Assembly (NCBI RefSeq): GCF_900102745.1
Contig: NZ_FMZF01000002.1
Coordinates: 558,001 to 622,000, forward strand
Length of the DNA: 64,000 bases
From: Geodermatophilus telluris
GTDB taxonomy: Bacteria > Actinomycetota > Actinomycetes > Mycobacteriales > Geodermatophilaceae
Direction: 5' to 3'
Shown: one piece after another, positions 51,181 to 59,517 of the stretch
How positions within the stretch are numbered: the stretch's first letter is position 1
Layout of the letters: each line of letters begins with the position of its first letter
Notes under the pieces: generated by a model
The model's database searches: none
Told to the model about the DNA's origin: nothing
The model's input: the letters and a program-made list of their open reading frames with translations, nothing else
Program-made: the position numbers and the translations under genes

Positions 51181-54156
51181 TCAGGCGGCCGAGCGCCGCA
51201 GGGCCGCGGAGAAGCGGGCGGCCAGCTCCGGGGTGTGCTCGGCGGCCAGCAGGTCGTCGTGCGCGCCGGGGACGTCGACGACGGTCAGGTCCGGTGCGAC
51301 CCGCCGCCACGCGTACAGGTGGTTCAGGACGACGGGCGGTCGCCGGCGGGCCCGGAAGTAGCTCACCGGCCCCGGGTGGCGGCTCCAGCGGTGCGCGTGG
51401 AACAGCTCCTCGCCGCGGGCCAGCTCCCGGTCCGGGGCCGTCGCGGGCGCCGGGGAGGCGGCGCGGCGACGGCGGAGCAGCCGGTCGGCGACCCGCCGGC
51501 GGAACTGGCCGGCCGTGACCTCCCCCATGCCCGGCAGGGTGTGCGCCAGCCTCCCGGCCAGGTGGTAGAGCCGCCGGGCGCCGTCCGACAGCTGGCTGCT
51601 CGGCGGGAGCGTGTCGAGCAGGCCGAGGAAGGTGACCTCGCGGCCGCGGGCGGTCAGCAAGCCCGCCATCTCGAAGGCCACCAGCCCGCCGAAGGAGTAG
51701 CCCGCCAGCCGCACCGGACCGTCGGGGACCAGCGCGGTGAGCGTCTCCACGTGCCGGCGGGCGAGGTCGGCCAGGGACAGCGTGCCGACCGCGTGCCCGG
51801 TGCCGGGGTGCGCGGTCAGGCCGTACACCGGGGCGTCGGTCTCCAGCGCCTGGACCAGCGACCGGTAGAGGTCGGTGTCGCCGTGGACCCCGTGCACGAA
51901 GACCAGCGGCGGGACGCCGGCGGCCCCCTCGCGGAGGCGCTCGACCGCGTCGGCCGGTGCGGGGTCGGCGGCCAGCGCCGCCCGCAGCCCCCGGACGGTG
52001 GGGTCGGCGAGGAAGTCGTCCATGCCGATCGGCCGGCCCAGCTCCCCGCGCAGCCGGCGCAGCAGCGTCATCGACTGCCGCGACGTGCCGCCGGCGTCGA
52101 AGAAGTGCGTCCCCTCGTCCACCGGGGCGTGCAGCACCTCGGCGAACGCCCGCGCGACGCCGTCGGGAATGTCGTCCACGGCCTCGCGGCGGGCCGCGTC
52201 GGCCCGCGCCGCCTGCTGCGCCGCCGTGGCGATCCCGGCCAGGCTGGCCGGGTTCCGCAGCGCGGCCAGGTTGCGCACCGGGACGCCGTCGAGCGTGTCC
52301 CGGGCCGCGCGCTCGGACTTCTTGCCGTTGTGCGTCACCGGCAGGTCCTCGACCTGCAGCACCAGCGAGGGCACGTGCGCCGCGGAGCCCTGCCGCCGCA
52401 GGACGGCGCGGACCCGCTGCGCCAGGTCGTCGTCCAGCGTCGTGCCCGGGGTCAGGACGACGAGCAGGACGAGCCGGGCCGCGCCGGGGCGGGTCGGGTC
52501 CTGCTGCTCCAGCGCCATCGCGTCGGCGACCTCGGGCAGCCGGCGCACGATGGTGTAGATCTCCGACGGCCCGATCCGGATGCCGTCGATGTTGAGCACC
52601 CCGTCGGAGCGGCCGTGCACCCGCGCCGAGCCGTCGGCGGCGATCTCGATGCGGTCCCCGTGGGTCCACACGCCCGGGTGGTCGGCGAAGTAGGCCTCGT
52701 GGAAGCGCCGGCCGTCGGGGTCGGCGAGGAAGCCGACCGGCCGCGACGGGAACGGACGGCGGCAGACGAGCTCGCCGACCTCCCCGAGCACCGGGACGCC
52801 GGCGTCGTCGAGCGCGGCCACGTCCAGGCCGAGGCTCAGCGCCTGCGAGCGCCCCCGCTGCACCGGCAGCTCCGGGTGGCCGAGGACGAAGCAGCCGACG
52901 ATGTCCGTGCCGCCGGAGACCGACTGCAGGGGCACGTCGCCCACGGCGTCGGCCAGCCAGTCGAACTGCCAGTCGTGCAGGACCGCGCCGGTCGACAGGA
53001 CCGCCCGGAGCGCCCGCAGGTCCACCGCGTCGCGGGGGCGGTAGCCCTCGTCCTGGCACAGCTGCAGGTACGCGGGGCTGGTGCCGAAGACGGTGACGCC
53101 GTGCTCGGCGACCAGCCGCCACAGCGTCTCCGGCCCGTCGACCGGGCCGTCGTAGAGGACGACGTGCGCGCCCACGGCCAGCGCGGAGAGCTGCCAGTTC
53201 CACATCATCCAGGCGGTGGTGGTGTGGAAGTACAGGACGTCCCCGCGCCGCAGGTCGCCGTGCAGGCGGTGCTCCTTGACGTGCTCGAGCAGCGAGCCGC
53301 CCGCGCCGTGGACCATCGCCTTCGGCGGGCCGGTGGTGCCGGAGGAGAACATCACCCACAGCGGGTGGTCGAACGGCAGTCGCGGCCAGTCCTCCGGCGC
53401 GGCGCCGTCCGGCACCGCGGCGACCAGCTCGGCCAGGCGGGCGACCGGCACGCCGCCGACGGCAGCGAGCGGCTCGTCGTCCAGCACCAGCACCTGCCGC
53501 ACCTCGGGCAGGCCGGCGACCAGCGCGGCCACCCCGTCGCCGTCGGCGCCGGCGCCGGTGCCGGTGCGGTCGACGAGCAGGACCGCCGGGCGGACCTGCC
53601 CGAAGCGGCCTAGCAGCGTGCCCGGTCCCATGTCCGGGGTCGCCGAGGACAGCGTCGCGCCGATCGCGGCCACCGCGAGGGCGGCGACGACCGTGCCCGC
53701 GTGGTTGGGGGCGACGCTCGCCACGGTGTCGCTGGGCCCGACGCCCGCGGTGCGCAGCGCGGCGGCGGTGCGCGCGACGGCGCTGCGCAGCTCGCCCCGG
53801 GTGAGGTGCTCGGCCGGGCGGGTGGCGTGCACGGAGGTCAGGGCCGGCGCGTCGTCGTCGCCCAGCGGGCAGAGGACGTTCTCGGCGTAGTTCAGCCGGA
53901 CGCCGGGGAAGAACCGGGCGGTCTCGACGTCGTCGCCGGTGCAGACCGGCTCGCTCGTGCCCTCCCACAGCAGACCCGACCAGTGCAGGAGGGCCTGCCA
54001 GAACTCGCGGGAGGACGACACCGAGAACTCGTGCAGCGCCGTGGCGCCGCGCAGCTCGCGGCCGGCCAGCTGCTCGCACACCGCGCGGAAGGACGCCAGC
54101 TGCGGCTCGCCCGGCGCGGCGCGCCCCACCCCGGGCGCCGTGGTCGACCGGGTCAC
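51181..54156 (-). CDS. Acetoacetyl-CoA-synthetase-like / carrier / thioesterase fusion (A-T-TE)
   Basis: 991 residues in three parts. Residues 1-655 follow acetoacetate-CoA ligases: WEGTSEPVCTGDDVETARFF, the ATP loop MFSSGTTGPPKAMVHGAGG (about 275), HGRSDGVLNIDGIRIGPSEI and the acyl-lysine loop VTHNGKKSERAARD. A phosphopantetheine carrier follows (about 660-730; THFFDAGGTSRQSMTLLRRL, attachment Ser in G-G-T-S). The last part is an alpha/beta thioesterase with GYSFGGLVAF (about 819) and a terminal His (GAHDDLLAAEH). It would adenylate a short acid, load it on its own carrier and release or transfer it. It is coupled by GTGA to the PPTase upstream. The product is unknown. Confidence 0.85.
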   Translation of the reverse strand: MTRSTTAPGVGRAAPGEPQLASFRAVCEQLAGRELRGATALHEFSVSSSREFWQALLHWSGLLWEGTSEPVCTGDDVETARFFPGVRLNYAENVLCPLGDDDAPALTSVHATRPAEHLTRGELRSAVARTAAALRTAGVGPSDTVASVAPNHAGTVVAALAVAAIGATLSSATPDMGPGTLLGRFGQVRPAVLLVDRTGTGAGADGDGVAALVAGLPEVRQVLVLDDEPLAAVGGVPVARLAELVAAVPDGAAPEDWPRLPFDHPLWVMFSSGTTGPPKAMVHGAGGSLLEHVKEHRLHGDLRRGDVLYFHTTTAWMMWNWQLSALAVGAHVVLYDGPVDGPETLWRLVAEHGVTVFGTSPAYLQLCQDEGYRPRDAVDLRALRAVLSTGAVLHDWQFDWLADAVGDVPLQSVSGGTDIVGCFVLGHPELPVQRGRSQALSLGLDVAALDDAGVPVLGEVGELVCRRPFPSRPVGFLADPDGRRFHEAYFADHPGVWTHGDRIEIAADGSARVHGRSDGVLNIDGIRIGPSEIYTIVRRLPEVADAMALEQQDPTRPGAARLVLLVVLTPGTTLDDDLAQRVRAVLRRQGSAAHVPSLVLQVEDLPVTHNGKKSERAARDTLDGVPVRNLAALRNPASLAGIATAAQQAARADAARREAVDDIPDGVARAFAEVLHAPVDEGTHFFDAGGTSRQSMTLLRRLRGELGRPIGMDDFLADPTVRGLRAALAADPAPADAVERLREGAAGVPPLVFVHGVHGDTDLYRSLVQALETDAPVYGLTAHPGTGHAVGTLSLADLARRHVETLTALVPDGPVRLAGYSFGGLVAFEMAGLLTARGREVTFLGLLDTLPPSSQLSDGARRLYHLAGRLAHTLPGMGEVTAGQFRRRVADRLLRRRRAASPAPATAPDRELARGEELFHAHRWSRHPGPVSYFRARRRPPVVLNHLYAWRRVAPDLTVVDVPGAHDDLLAAEHTPELAARFSAALRRSAA

Positions 54157-54875
54157 CACGGGCTCCTCTCCTCGATGACCGGGACGACGGGCCGGCCGGT
54201 GGCCAGGCTGGCCAGGTGGCCGTCGGGCACCGGCACGGCCACCAGCTCCCACGCGCCGGCCCGGCCCGCGTCCCCGCCGGGGGTGGGCACGGTCGCCGGG
54301 TCCCGGCGCAGCCCCACGCCCTCCGCCTTGAGCACGGCCTCCTTCTGGGTCCACCGGCGGGTCAGCGCGCCGGCCCGCTCCGCCGGGGGCAGCGCGGCGA
54401 CGGCGGCCACCTCGGCGGGCGCGAGCCAGCCCTCGGCGGCGGCGTCGCGCCAGTCCTGCTCCCGCTGGGGCTCGACGTCCACGCCGACCCGGGTCCCGTG
54501 CGCGACGGCGACCAGCGCCAGTCCGTCGCCGGTCGAGCAGGAGACGTCCAGGCCGGATCCGGCGGCGGCGCCGGCGAGGACGGGGCGGCCGTCGCGCCGG
54601 TCCAGCGGGACCTCGCCGGGCGCCGTCGCGAGGAGCTCCCCGAGGACCTCCCGCAGCACCGCCCGCACGAGCACCCGACGACGGCGGACCGCCGGGGTGC
54701 CGCGCTCGGCACGCGCCCGCTCGGCGGAGCTCAGCAGCGCGGCGGCCCGCGGGACGTCCCAGCGGCCGTCGGTCAGGTCGAGCAGCCACACGTCACAGGT
54801 GACCCGGCGGCTGCTCCGGCCACGGTCCCGGACCGCGGGCGGGGTCGTCGCGGTCCGCTGGGTGAGGAGGGGCAT
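54153..54875 (-). CDS. Sfp-type 4'-phosphopantetheinyl transferase
   Basis: 240 residues. The N-terminal half has RVLVRAVLREVLGELLATAP and DRRDGRPVLAG; the C-terminal half has the metal motif GTRVGVDVEP and the RRWTQKEAVLKAEGVGLRR signature. The size and motifs fit the Sfp/EntD class that modifies secondary-metabolite carriers. The following gene contains a carrier domain and overlaps the stop of this one, so the obvious role is to activate that carrier. The ATG at 54875 has a GAGGAGGGG site, close but usable. Confidence 0.9.
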   Translation of the reverse strand: MPLLTQRTATTPPAVRDRGRSSRRVTCDVWLLDLTDGRWDVPRAAALLSSAERARAERGTPAVRRRRVLVRAVLREVLGELLATAPGEVPLDRRDGRPVLAGAAAGSGLDVSCSTGDGLALVAVAHGTRVGVDVEPQREQDWRDAAAEGWLAPAEVAAVAALPPAERAGALTRRWTQKEAVLKAEGVGLRRDPATVPTPGGDAGRAGAWELVAVPVPDGHLASLATGRPVVPVIEERSPW

Positions 54876-54951
54876 CGGTCCCCGAACGTAGGCCCTGACC
54901 GGCCGGGCGGCCACCCTCCCCCCCGGTTCCCGGGGACCCGTGCGGGGGACG

Positions 54952-56502
54952 TCACACGCCCGGACGGGTGCGCGGGGGTCGGCCCGGCGGTGCCGGGCGG
55001 GACCGTGCGGCGGCCAGGACCGACAGCTCGTCGCGGAACAGCCGCCGGGAGGCGAGCAGGGCCGCACCGGCCGCCAGCAGGCCGCTCACCACGGTGCCGA
55101 GGACGACGACCGCGTCGGGCGTGGACGGGCGCAGCAGCGCGGCCGCGGGCCAGGCGGCCGCGGCGGTGGCGACGGCGACCGGCAGCGACCGCGCGTAGCT
55201 GCGCAGCACCCGCCCGACCAGGCCGGGGCTGATCCGCGCCGAGAAGACCAGCATCGTGGCGAAGTGCGCGACGATCGCGACGGACGCCCCGACGGCGACC
55301 CCGGGAACACCCCACGCGCTGCCGACCGCGCAGCCGACCGTGACCTCGGCCGCGTACAGCCACTGGCGCCACGCACCCCCGAGGACCGCGCCGGTGGCCC
55401 GGGTGAGGGAACCGCTGATCTTGTAGGCGGTGCGCGGCAGGAGCACCACGGCGAAGACCTGCAGCGGCAGGACCACCGACGTCCAGCCCGGGCCCAGCAG
55501 GACCGCGACCACCTCGGGGGCGAGGACGAGGAGCAGCACGCTGACCGGGAGGGTGAGCAGGGCCACCAACGACCCGGCCAGGACGTAGGCCCGGGCGAGC
55601 CGGTCGCGGTCGTCCTGGATCCGCGACAGGGCCGGGAAGAGCACCTTGTCCGCGACGGTCCCGATGAGGTTCGCGGGCTGGACCAGCAGCTGGTAGGCGC
55701 GCGAGTAGGCGCCGAGGGCGGCGGGGCCGAGCGTGGAGGTGACCACGAGGTTGTCCCCGTTGAGGCCGACCCAGTTGCCCAGCTGGGCCAGCGAGTAGGC
55801 CGACCCGAACCCCAGGACCCGGCGCGCCGACCGGACCGCCACCGGCCAGGACGGCGGTCGCACCGGGTGGCGGACCAGCGCGTACGCCCCCACGGCCGTC
55901 ACCAGCGCCTGGACCACCTGCCCCCACACCAGCGCCGCCGCACCCGCTCCGGCGGAGGCCAGGGCGACGGTCGTGCCGAGGTACCCGACGCCGTAGGCGC
56001 CCAGCTCGACCAGCACGAGGGCGCGGAAGCGCAGCTGCCGCTGCAGCAGGCCCAGGGACACCGAGCCCAGTCCGCCGAGGACCAGGACGACCGACAGCAG
56101 CCGCAGGAACCAGGAGTCGGCCGGCAGGCCGACGAGGGGGCCGATGACGGGGGCGGCCAGGAACAGCGCCGCGGCCAGCAGCACGCCCAGCCCGGCGGCC
56201 ACGGAGAAGGCGGTGGCCACGTCCTCGTCGCGCAGCTGCCGCGACTGCACGAGGGCCGGGCCGATGCCCAGCTGCCCGAGCACCACGGCCAGGCCCATCA
56301 CCACGGTGGCCGCCACCGCGGTGCCGAACTCCTCGGCGGTCAGCAGCCGCGACAGGACGACGATCGAGACGAGCTGCAGCAGCGCCTGCCCGAGCGCGCC
56401 GACCATCGACCAGGACAGCCCCCGGACGGCCGAGCGGGCCAGGGACCGGTCGGGCCCCGGAGCGGCGGGCGCGGCCGGGTCGGCGGTGTCCGGGGGGCTC
56501 AC
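54952..56502 (-). CDS. Polysaccharide flippase (Wzx/MATE-like)
   Basis: 516 residues with 12-14 transmembrane segments. SWSMVGALGQALLQLVSIVV, then SRLLTAEEFGTAVAATVVMG are the family N-terminus (first two helices). GNWVGLNGDNLVVTSTLGPA in TM7 and FPALSRIQDDRDRLARAYVL follow the TupB/Wzx pattern. It moves undecaprenyl-linked repeat units across the membrane. The GTG overlaps the stop of the nucleotidyltransferase/kinase fusion gene upstream (GTGA), linking the two functionally. The tail is Arg/Pro-rich and cytoplasmic. Confidence 0.9.
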   Translation of the reverse strand: MSPPDTADPAAPAAPGPDRSLARSAVRGLSWSMVGALGQALLQLVSIVVLSRLLTAEEFGTAVAATVVMGLAVVLGQLGIGPALVQSRQLRDEDVATAFSVAAGLGVLLAAALFLAAPVIGPLVGLPADSWFLRLLSVVLVLGGLGSVSLGLLQRQLRFRALVLVELGAYGVGYLGTTVALASAGAGAAALVWGQVVQALVTAVGAYALVRHPVRPPSWPVAVRSARRVLGFGSAYSLAQLGNWVGLNGDNLVVTSTLGPAALGAYSRAYQLLVQPANLIGTVADKVLFPALSRIQDDRDRLARAYVLAGSLVALLTLPVSVLLLVLAPEVVAVLLGPGWTSVVLPLQVFAVVLLPRTAYKISGSLTRATGAVLGGAWRQWLYAAEVTVGCAVGSAWGVPGVAVGASVAIVAHFATMLVFSARISPGLVGRVLRSYARSLPVAVATAAAAWPAAALLRPSTPDAVVVLGTVVSGLLAAGAALLASRRLFRDELSVLAAARSRPAPPGRPPRTRPGV

Positions 56503-58400
56503 CCGCGCAGCGACGCGACGCCGACGACGGCGCCGCGGGCGGCCCGCCGGGCCGCGCGCAGCACCCGCGGGCGGCTGCGCTTGACCGCCGTCCGCAGGGT
56601 GAGCAGCAGCCACGCCAGGGCCATCCCCGGCTCGGCGAGCGGCGCGACGGCCCACGCCGGCCGGGTCAGCAGCAGCCGCCGCGGCACCCCGGTGACCCGG
56701 GGGGAGAACACGGTGAGGACGGCGCCGGCGGAGGAACTGACGCCCAGCGGCGTGTCGACGTCCGGCGACCGGTCGTCCCGTCCGCGGACGGTCGGCGAGT
56801 CGAGCAGCGCGGGCCGCTCGCCCGGGAACGCCTGCAGGAACTCCCAGTCGATGACCTTCAGGCCCTCGACCGCGTCGCTCACCAGGTTCAGCGGCGTGAG
56901 GTCGAGCAGGAAGCCGCCGCGCTCGTGCACGGTCCGGGCGAGCCGGGCCAGCGCGCGGCTGGTCGCCGGCGTGAGCTGGGCGTGCGGGCCGTCGGGGAGG
57001 GGACGCCGGACGTGCGCCCGGGTGTCGGTGTAGCGCGGCGACAGCAGCCAGGTGTCGCCGGCCTCCAGCAGGGCGGGCACCTCGGGGAGGTCGGCGAGCT
57101 CGGTGCGGGCCCGCAGCTCCCGCTCCAGGAACCGGCGGGCGCCGGGGTGGAATACCTTGCAGACGCACTTCCCGAACTCGGGGTGGTCGACGACCGCGGT
57201 CACCGCGCGGCGCCGCCCGCTGGGCAGCAGCTCCACGACCGGGTACGGGAAGGCCGTCGCGGCGCGCAGTTCGGCGATCCGCGCGCGCAGCCCGGCCACG
57301 AGAGCGGGGTCGTCGAGGGCGTCGAGGTAGTCCAGCGCCTGCCGGGCGTTGTCCGAGCTGTGCAGCGGGTTGAACCGCGCCCCCGCCGGCCGCCCGGCCA
57401 GCAGCCGGCGGCGGACGGCGAGCTTCGAGGCGGTCACCCGCTCCGGCGAGGAGGTCGCCCCCTCGACGACGGCGGCGAGGTCGAACGCGACGACGTAGGC
57501 GGCCGGCCCGCCGCCGCTGACGGCGAAGGGACCGGCGCCCCAGTTGCCGCCCCGCACCCGGGCGCGGACCCGCGCCGCCTGCGCGGGGTCGAGCGGCACG
57601 GTGGCCAGGGGCTCCCAGCCCTCGCGGACCAGCTCCGCGCGCACCCGGTCGAGCAGCCCGGCCGCCTGCTCCCGCACCACGAAGACGGCGAGCCCGGGGA
57701 GGTCGGCGTCGGCGGGTCCGAACTCGCGCTCCAGGGCGTCGCGCAGCCACGGGTTGGCCTCGGCGAGCTTCTCCAGGGTGTCCAGCGGCGGGCGCAGCCC
57801 GCTCGCCGCCAGGTGCGCGTCGAGGTCGGCCAGGGTGAGCCGGACCGACAGCCCGGCGTCGGCGGCCAGACCGCCGAGCACCGCGACGTAGTCGTGCTCG
57901 GGAGAACCGGTCGCGGGGGACCCGCCGGGCTCGGCGGGCAGCCCCGACCGCAGCCCCTTGTGGTAGGCGACGTGGTAGGCCATCGAGTCGAAGTGGTCGG
58001 CCGGGGAGGGCACCCGGTAGCGCCCCCGCCACAGGACGGCGCGGTCGAGCACGCGGGCGGCCAGCGCGGGGGAGAGGTACGGGATCCCGCGGAAGTCCGA
58101 GCCCGGGAGCCCGGTCTCGGAGTAGACGTCGAACGCCTGCCGCGCCGGCGCCACCCGGTGCGACGCCAGCAGCGACCGCAGCCGCGGCAGGTCCTCGTCG
58201 GCCACCAGGACGTCGACGTCCTCCCCGGGCTCGACGTCCGGCAGCGTCTCGAACCAGCGGAGGACGGCGTAGCGCACCCCCTGGCGGTTGAGCTCGTCGA
58301 AGAACTGCTCGAGCGAGAGCCCGGCCCGCAGGTGCCGGCGGGTCGCCTCGCGCGGGGCCAGCAGGCCCAGTCCCACCCCGGTCAGCACGCGTCCGTCCAT
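56499..58400 (-). CDS. Nucleotidyltransferase-like + NDP-kinase-like + kinase-like fusion protein
   Basis: 633 residues. Part 1 (about 25-225): RYAVLRWFETLPDVEPGEDV then DVLVADEDL, a nucleotidyltransferase-like Asp-x-Asp strand, with SMAYHVAYHKG. Part 2 (about 230-365): AGLLDRVRAELVREGWEPLA, GPAAYVVAFD and FNPLHSSDN; the N-x-x-H-x-S-D pattern is that of NDP kinases, whose His carries the phosphate. Part 3 (about 370-560): a kinase-like lobe with GKCVCKVFHPGARRFLERE, catalytic-loop-like LLDLTPLNLV and metal-like VIDWEF. It sits upstream of the flippase by GTGA overlap. I infer activation or phosphorylation of a glycan or lipid intermediate. The ATG has a GGGGGAAG site. Confidence 0.65.
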   Translation of the reverse strand: MDGRVLTGVGLGLLAPREATRRHLRAGLSLEQFFDELNRQGVRYAVLRWFETLPDVEPGEDVDVLVADEDLPRLRSLLASHRVAPARQAFDVYSETGLPGSDFRGIPYLSPALAARVLDRAVLWRGRYRVPSPADHFDSMAYHVAYHKGLRSGLPAEPGGSPATGSPEHDYVAVLGGLAADAGLSVRLTLADLDAHLAASGLRPPLDTLEKLAEANPWLRDALEREFGPADADLPGLAVFVVREQAAGLLDRVRAELVREGWEPLATVPLDPAQAARVRARVRGGNWGAGPFAVSGGGPAAYVVAFDLAAVVEGATSSPERVTASKLAVRRRLLAGRPAGARFNPLHSSDNARQALDYLDALDDPALVAGLRARIAELRAATAFPYPVVELLPSGRRRAVTAVVDHPEFGKCVCKVFHPGARRFLERELRARTELADLPEVPALLEAGDTWLLSPRYTDTRAHVRRPLPDGPHAQLTPATSRALARLARTVHERGGFLLDLTPLNLVSDAVEGLKVIDWEFLQAFPGERPALLDSPTVRGRDDRSPDVDTPLGVSSSAGAVLTVFSPRVTGVPRRLLLTRPAWAVAPLAEPGMALAWLLLTLRTAVKRSRPRVLRAARRAARGAVVGVASLRG

Positions 58401-58506
58401 CCCACTTCCCCCGTGTCCCGCCGACGGCACCGGTCCGCCGGCCCGTCCCGCCCGACGGCGCGCCGGTGCCCGCGCCGTCCTCTGTCCTGGATCCTCCCGG
58501 TCCCCG

Positions 58507-58526
58507 GGCCGTCCGTCGGGACGGCC
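58507..58526 (-). terminator. Possible hairpin after the glycosyltransferase operon
   Basis: An eight-base stem (GGCCGTCC/GGACGGCC) with loop GTCG, 11 bases beyond the GT2 stop on the minus strand. It may attenuate read-through into the fusion-protein gene. The region 58401-58536 shows nothing else. Confidence 0.45.
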
Positions 58527-58536
58527 GGGGGCGCCC

Positions 58537-59517
58537 TCACCCCTCGGAGGCAGCCACCGCGGGGCGGGCGACCGGCGGCCGGCCGGCTGCCGCGGCCCGG
58601 TGCAGGGCGCCACGCGCCCCGCGGGCCGCCGCCCGGACGGTGCGCTGCACCGAGGGCAGGGCCAGGAGGCCCAGCAGCCCGGGCAGCACGACGCCGGGGA
58701 CGACGTCGCCCGCGGGGAGGTAGGACGACGATGGGCGCCCGTAGTCCCGGTGCCGGGACAGGCCGCGCCACCACAGCACCGCCAGCCGGACCCGGGTCGC
58801 CGCCGTGCGGACCGGGCCGGGCAGCCCGGCGAGCGCGGCGTCCGCGTGGGCGACCAGCAGGTCCCGCTCGGCCTGCACCGCGGCGACCACGTTGCCGGTG
58901 ATCGTCCCGCCGTGGACCGCCCGTGCCGTCACCGGCACGGTGCGGTTCCACAGCCGGCCGCCCGCCTCCGGCTCGCCGGCGAGGACCAGCCAGAAGGCGT
59001 AGTCGACCAGCCGCCGCACCGCGGGGAACCCCCCGACGCGGACCGCCGGCTCGCGGCGGACCAGCGTCGAGGAGCTGACGAAGGGGTTGCGCTGCCACAG
59101 CCCGCGCAGGTCGACCGGGCGGGCCGGGTCCAGCCGCGGGGCGTCCGGCGCGGCCGAGGTGTCGGGGACCTCGCCGAAGCCGAGCACCCAGGCGTCCGGC
59201 TGCGCCGCCACCGCCCCGGCGAACAGCCCCGCGGCGCCCGGCAGCAGCCGGTCGTCGCTGTCGAGGACCAGCACCCACGGTGCCCGGGCCCGCTCCAGCA
59301 GCGCCTGGCGGGCGGCACCCACCCCGCGGTTCTCGGCCGCGTCGACCACCTCGGCGCCGGCCGCGCGGGCCCGCTCCACGGTCGCGTCGGTGCTGCCGTC
59401 GGAGTGGACGAGGACGCGCAGCGGGGCCGGCTCCTGGGCGAGGGCGGAGGCGACGGCCGCGGCGATGGAGTCCTCGGCCTGGTAGGCCGGGACGAGGACC
59501 TCGTAGCTCAGCGTCAT
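58537..59517 (-). CDS. Family 2 glycosyltransferase
   Basis: 326 residues. SYEVLVPAYQAEDSIAAAVA opens the GT-A fold, VLVHSDGSTDATVERARAAG and VLVLDSDDRLLPGA carry the nucleotide and metal Asp motifs (D-S-D in place of DxD). KDYAFW-like VDYAFWLVLAGE is the acceptor-side motif. A C-terminal helix (VVPGVVLPGLLGLLALP) may associate with the membrane. It adds one sugar to the lipid-linked repeat unit. The ATG overlaps the stop of the ligase gene (ATGA). Confidence 0.9.
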   Translation of the reverse strand: MTLSYEVLVPAYQAEDSIAAAVASALAQEPAPLRVLVHSDGSTDATVERARAAGAEVVDAAENRGVGAARQALLERARAPWVLVLDSDDRLLPGAAGLFAGAVAAQPDAWVLGFGEVPDTSAAPDAPRLDPARPVDLRGLWQRNPFVSSSTLVRREPAVRVGGFPAVRRLVDYAFWLVLAGEPEAGGRLWNRTVPVTARAVHGGTITGNVVAAVQAERDLLVAHADAALAGLPGPVRTAATRVRLAVLWWRGLSRHRDYGRPSSSYLPAGDVVPGVVLPGLLGLLALPSVQRTVRAAARGARGALHRAAAAGRPPVARPAVAASEG

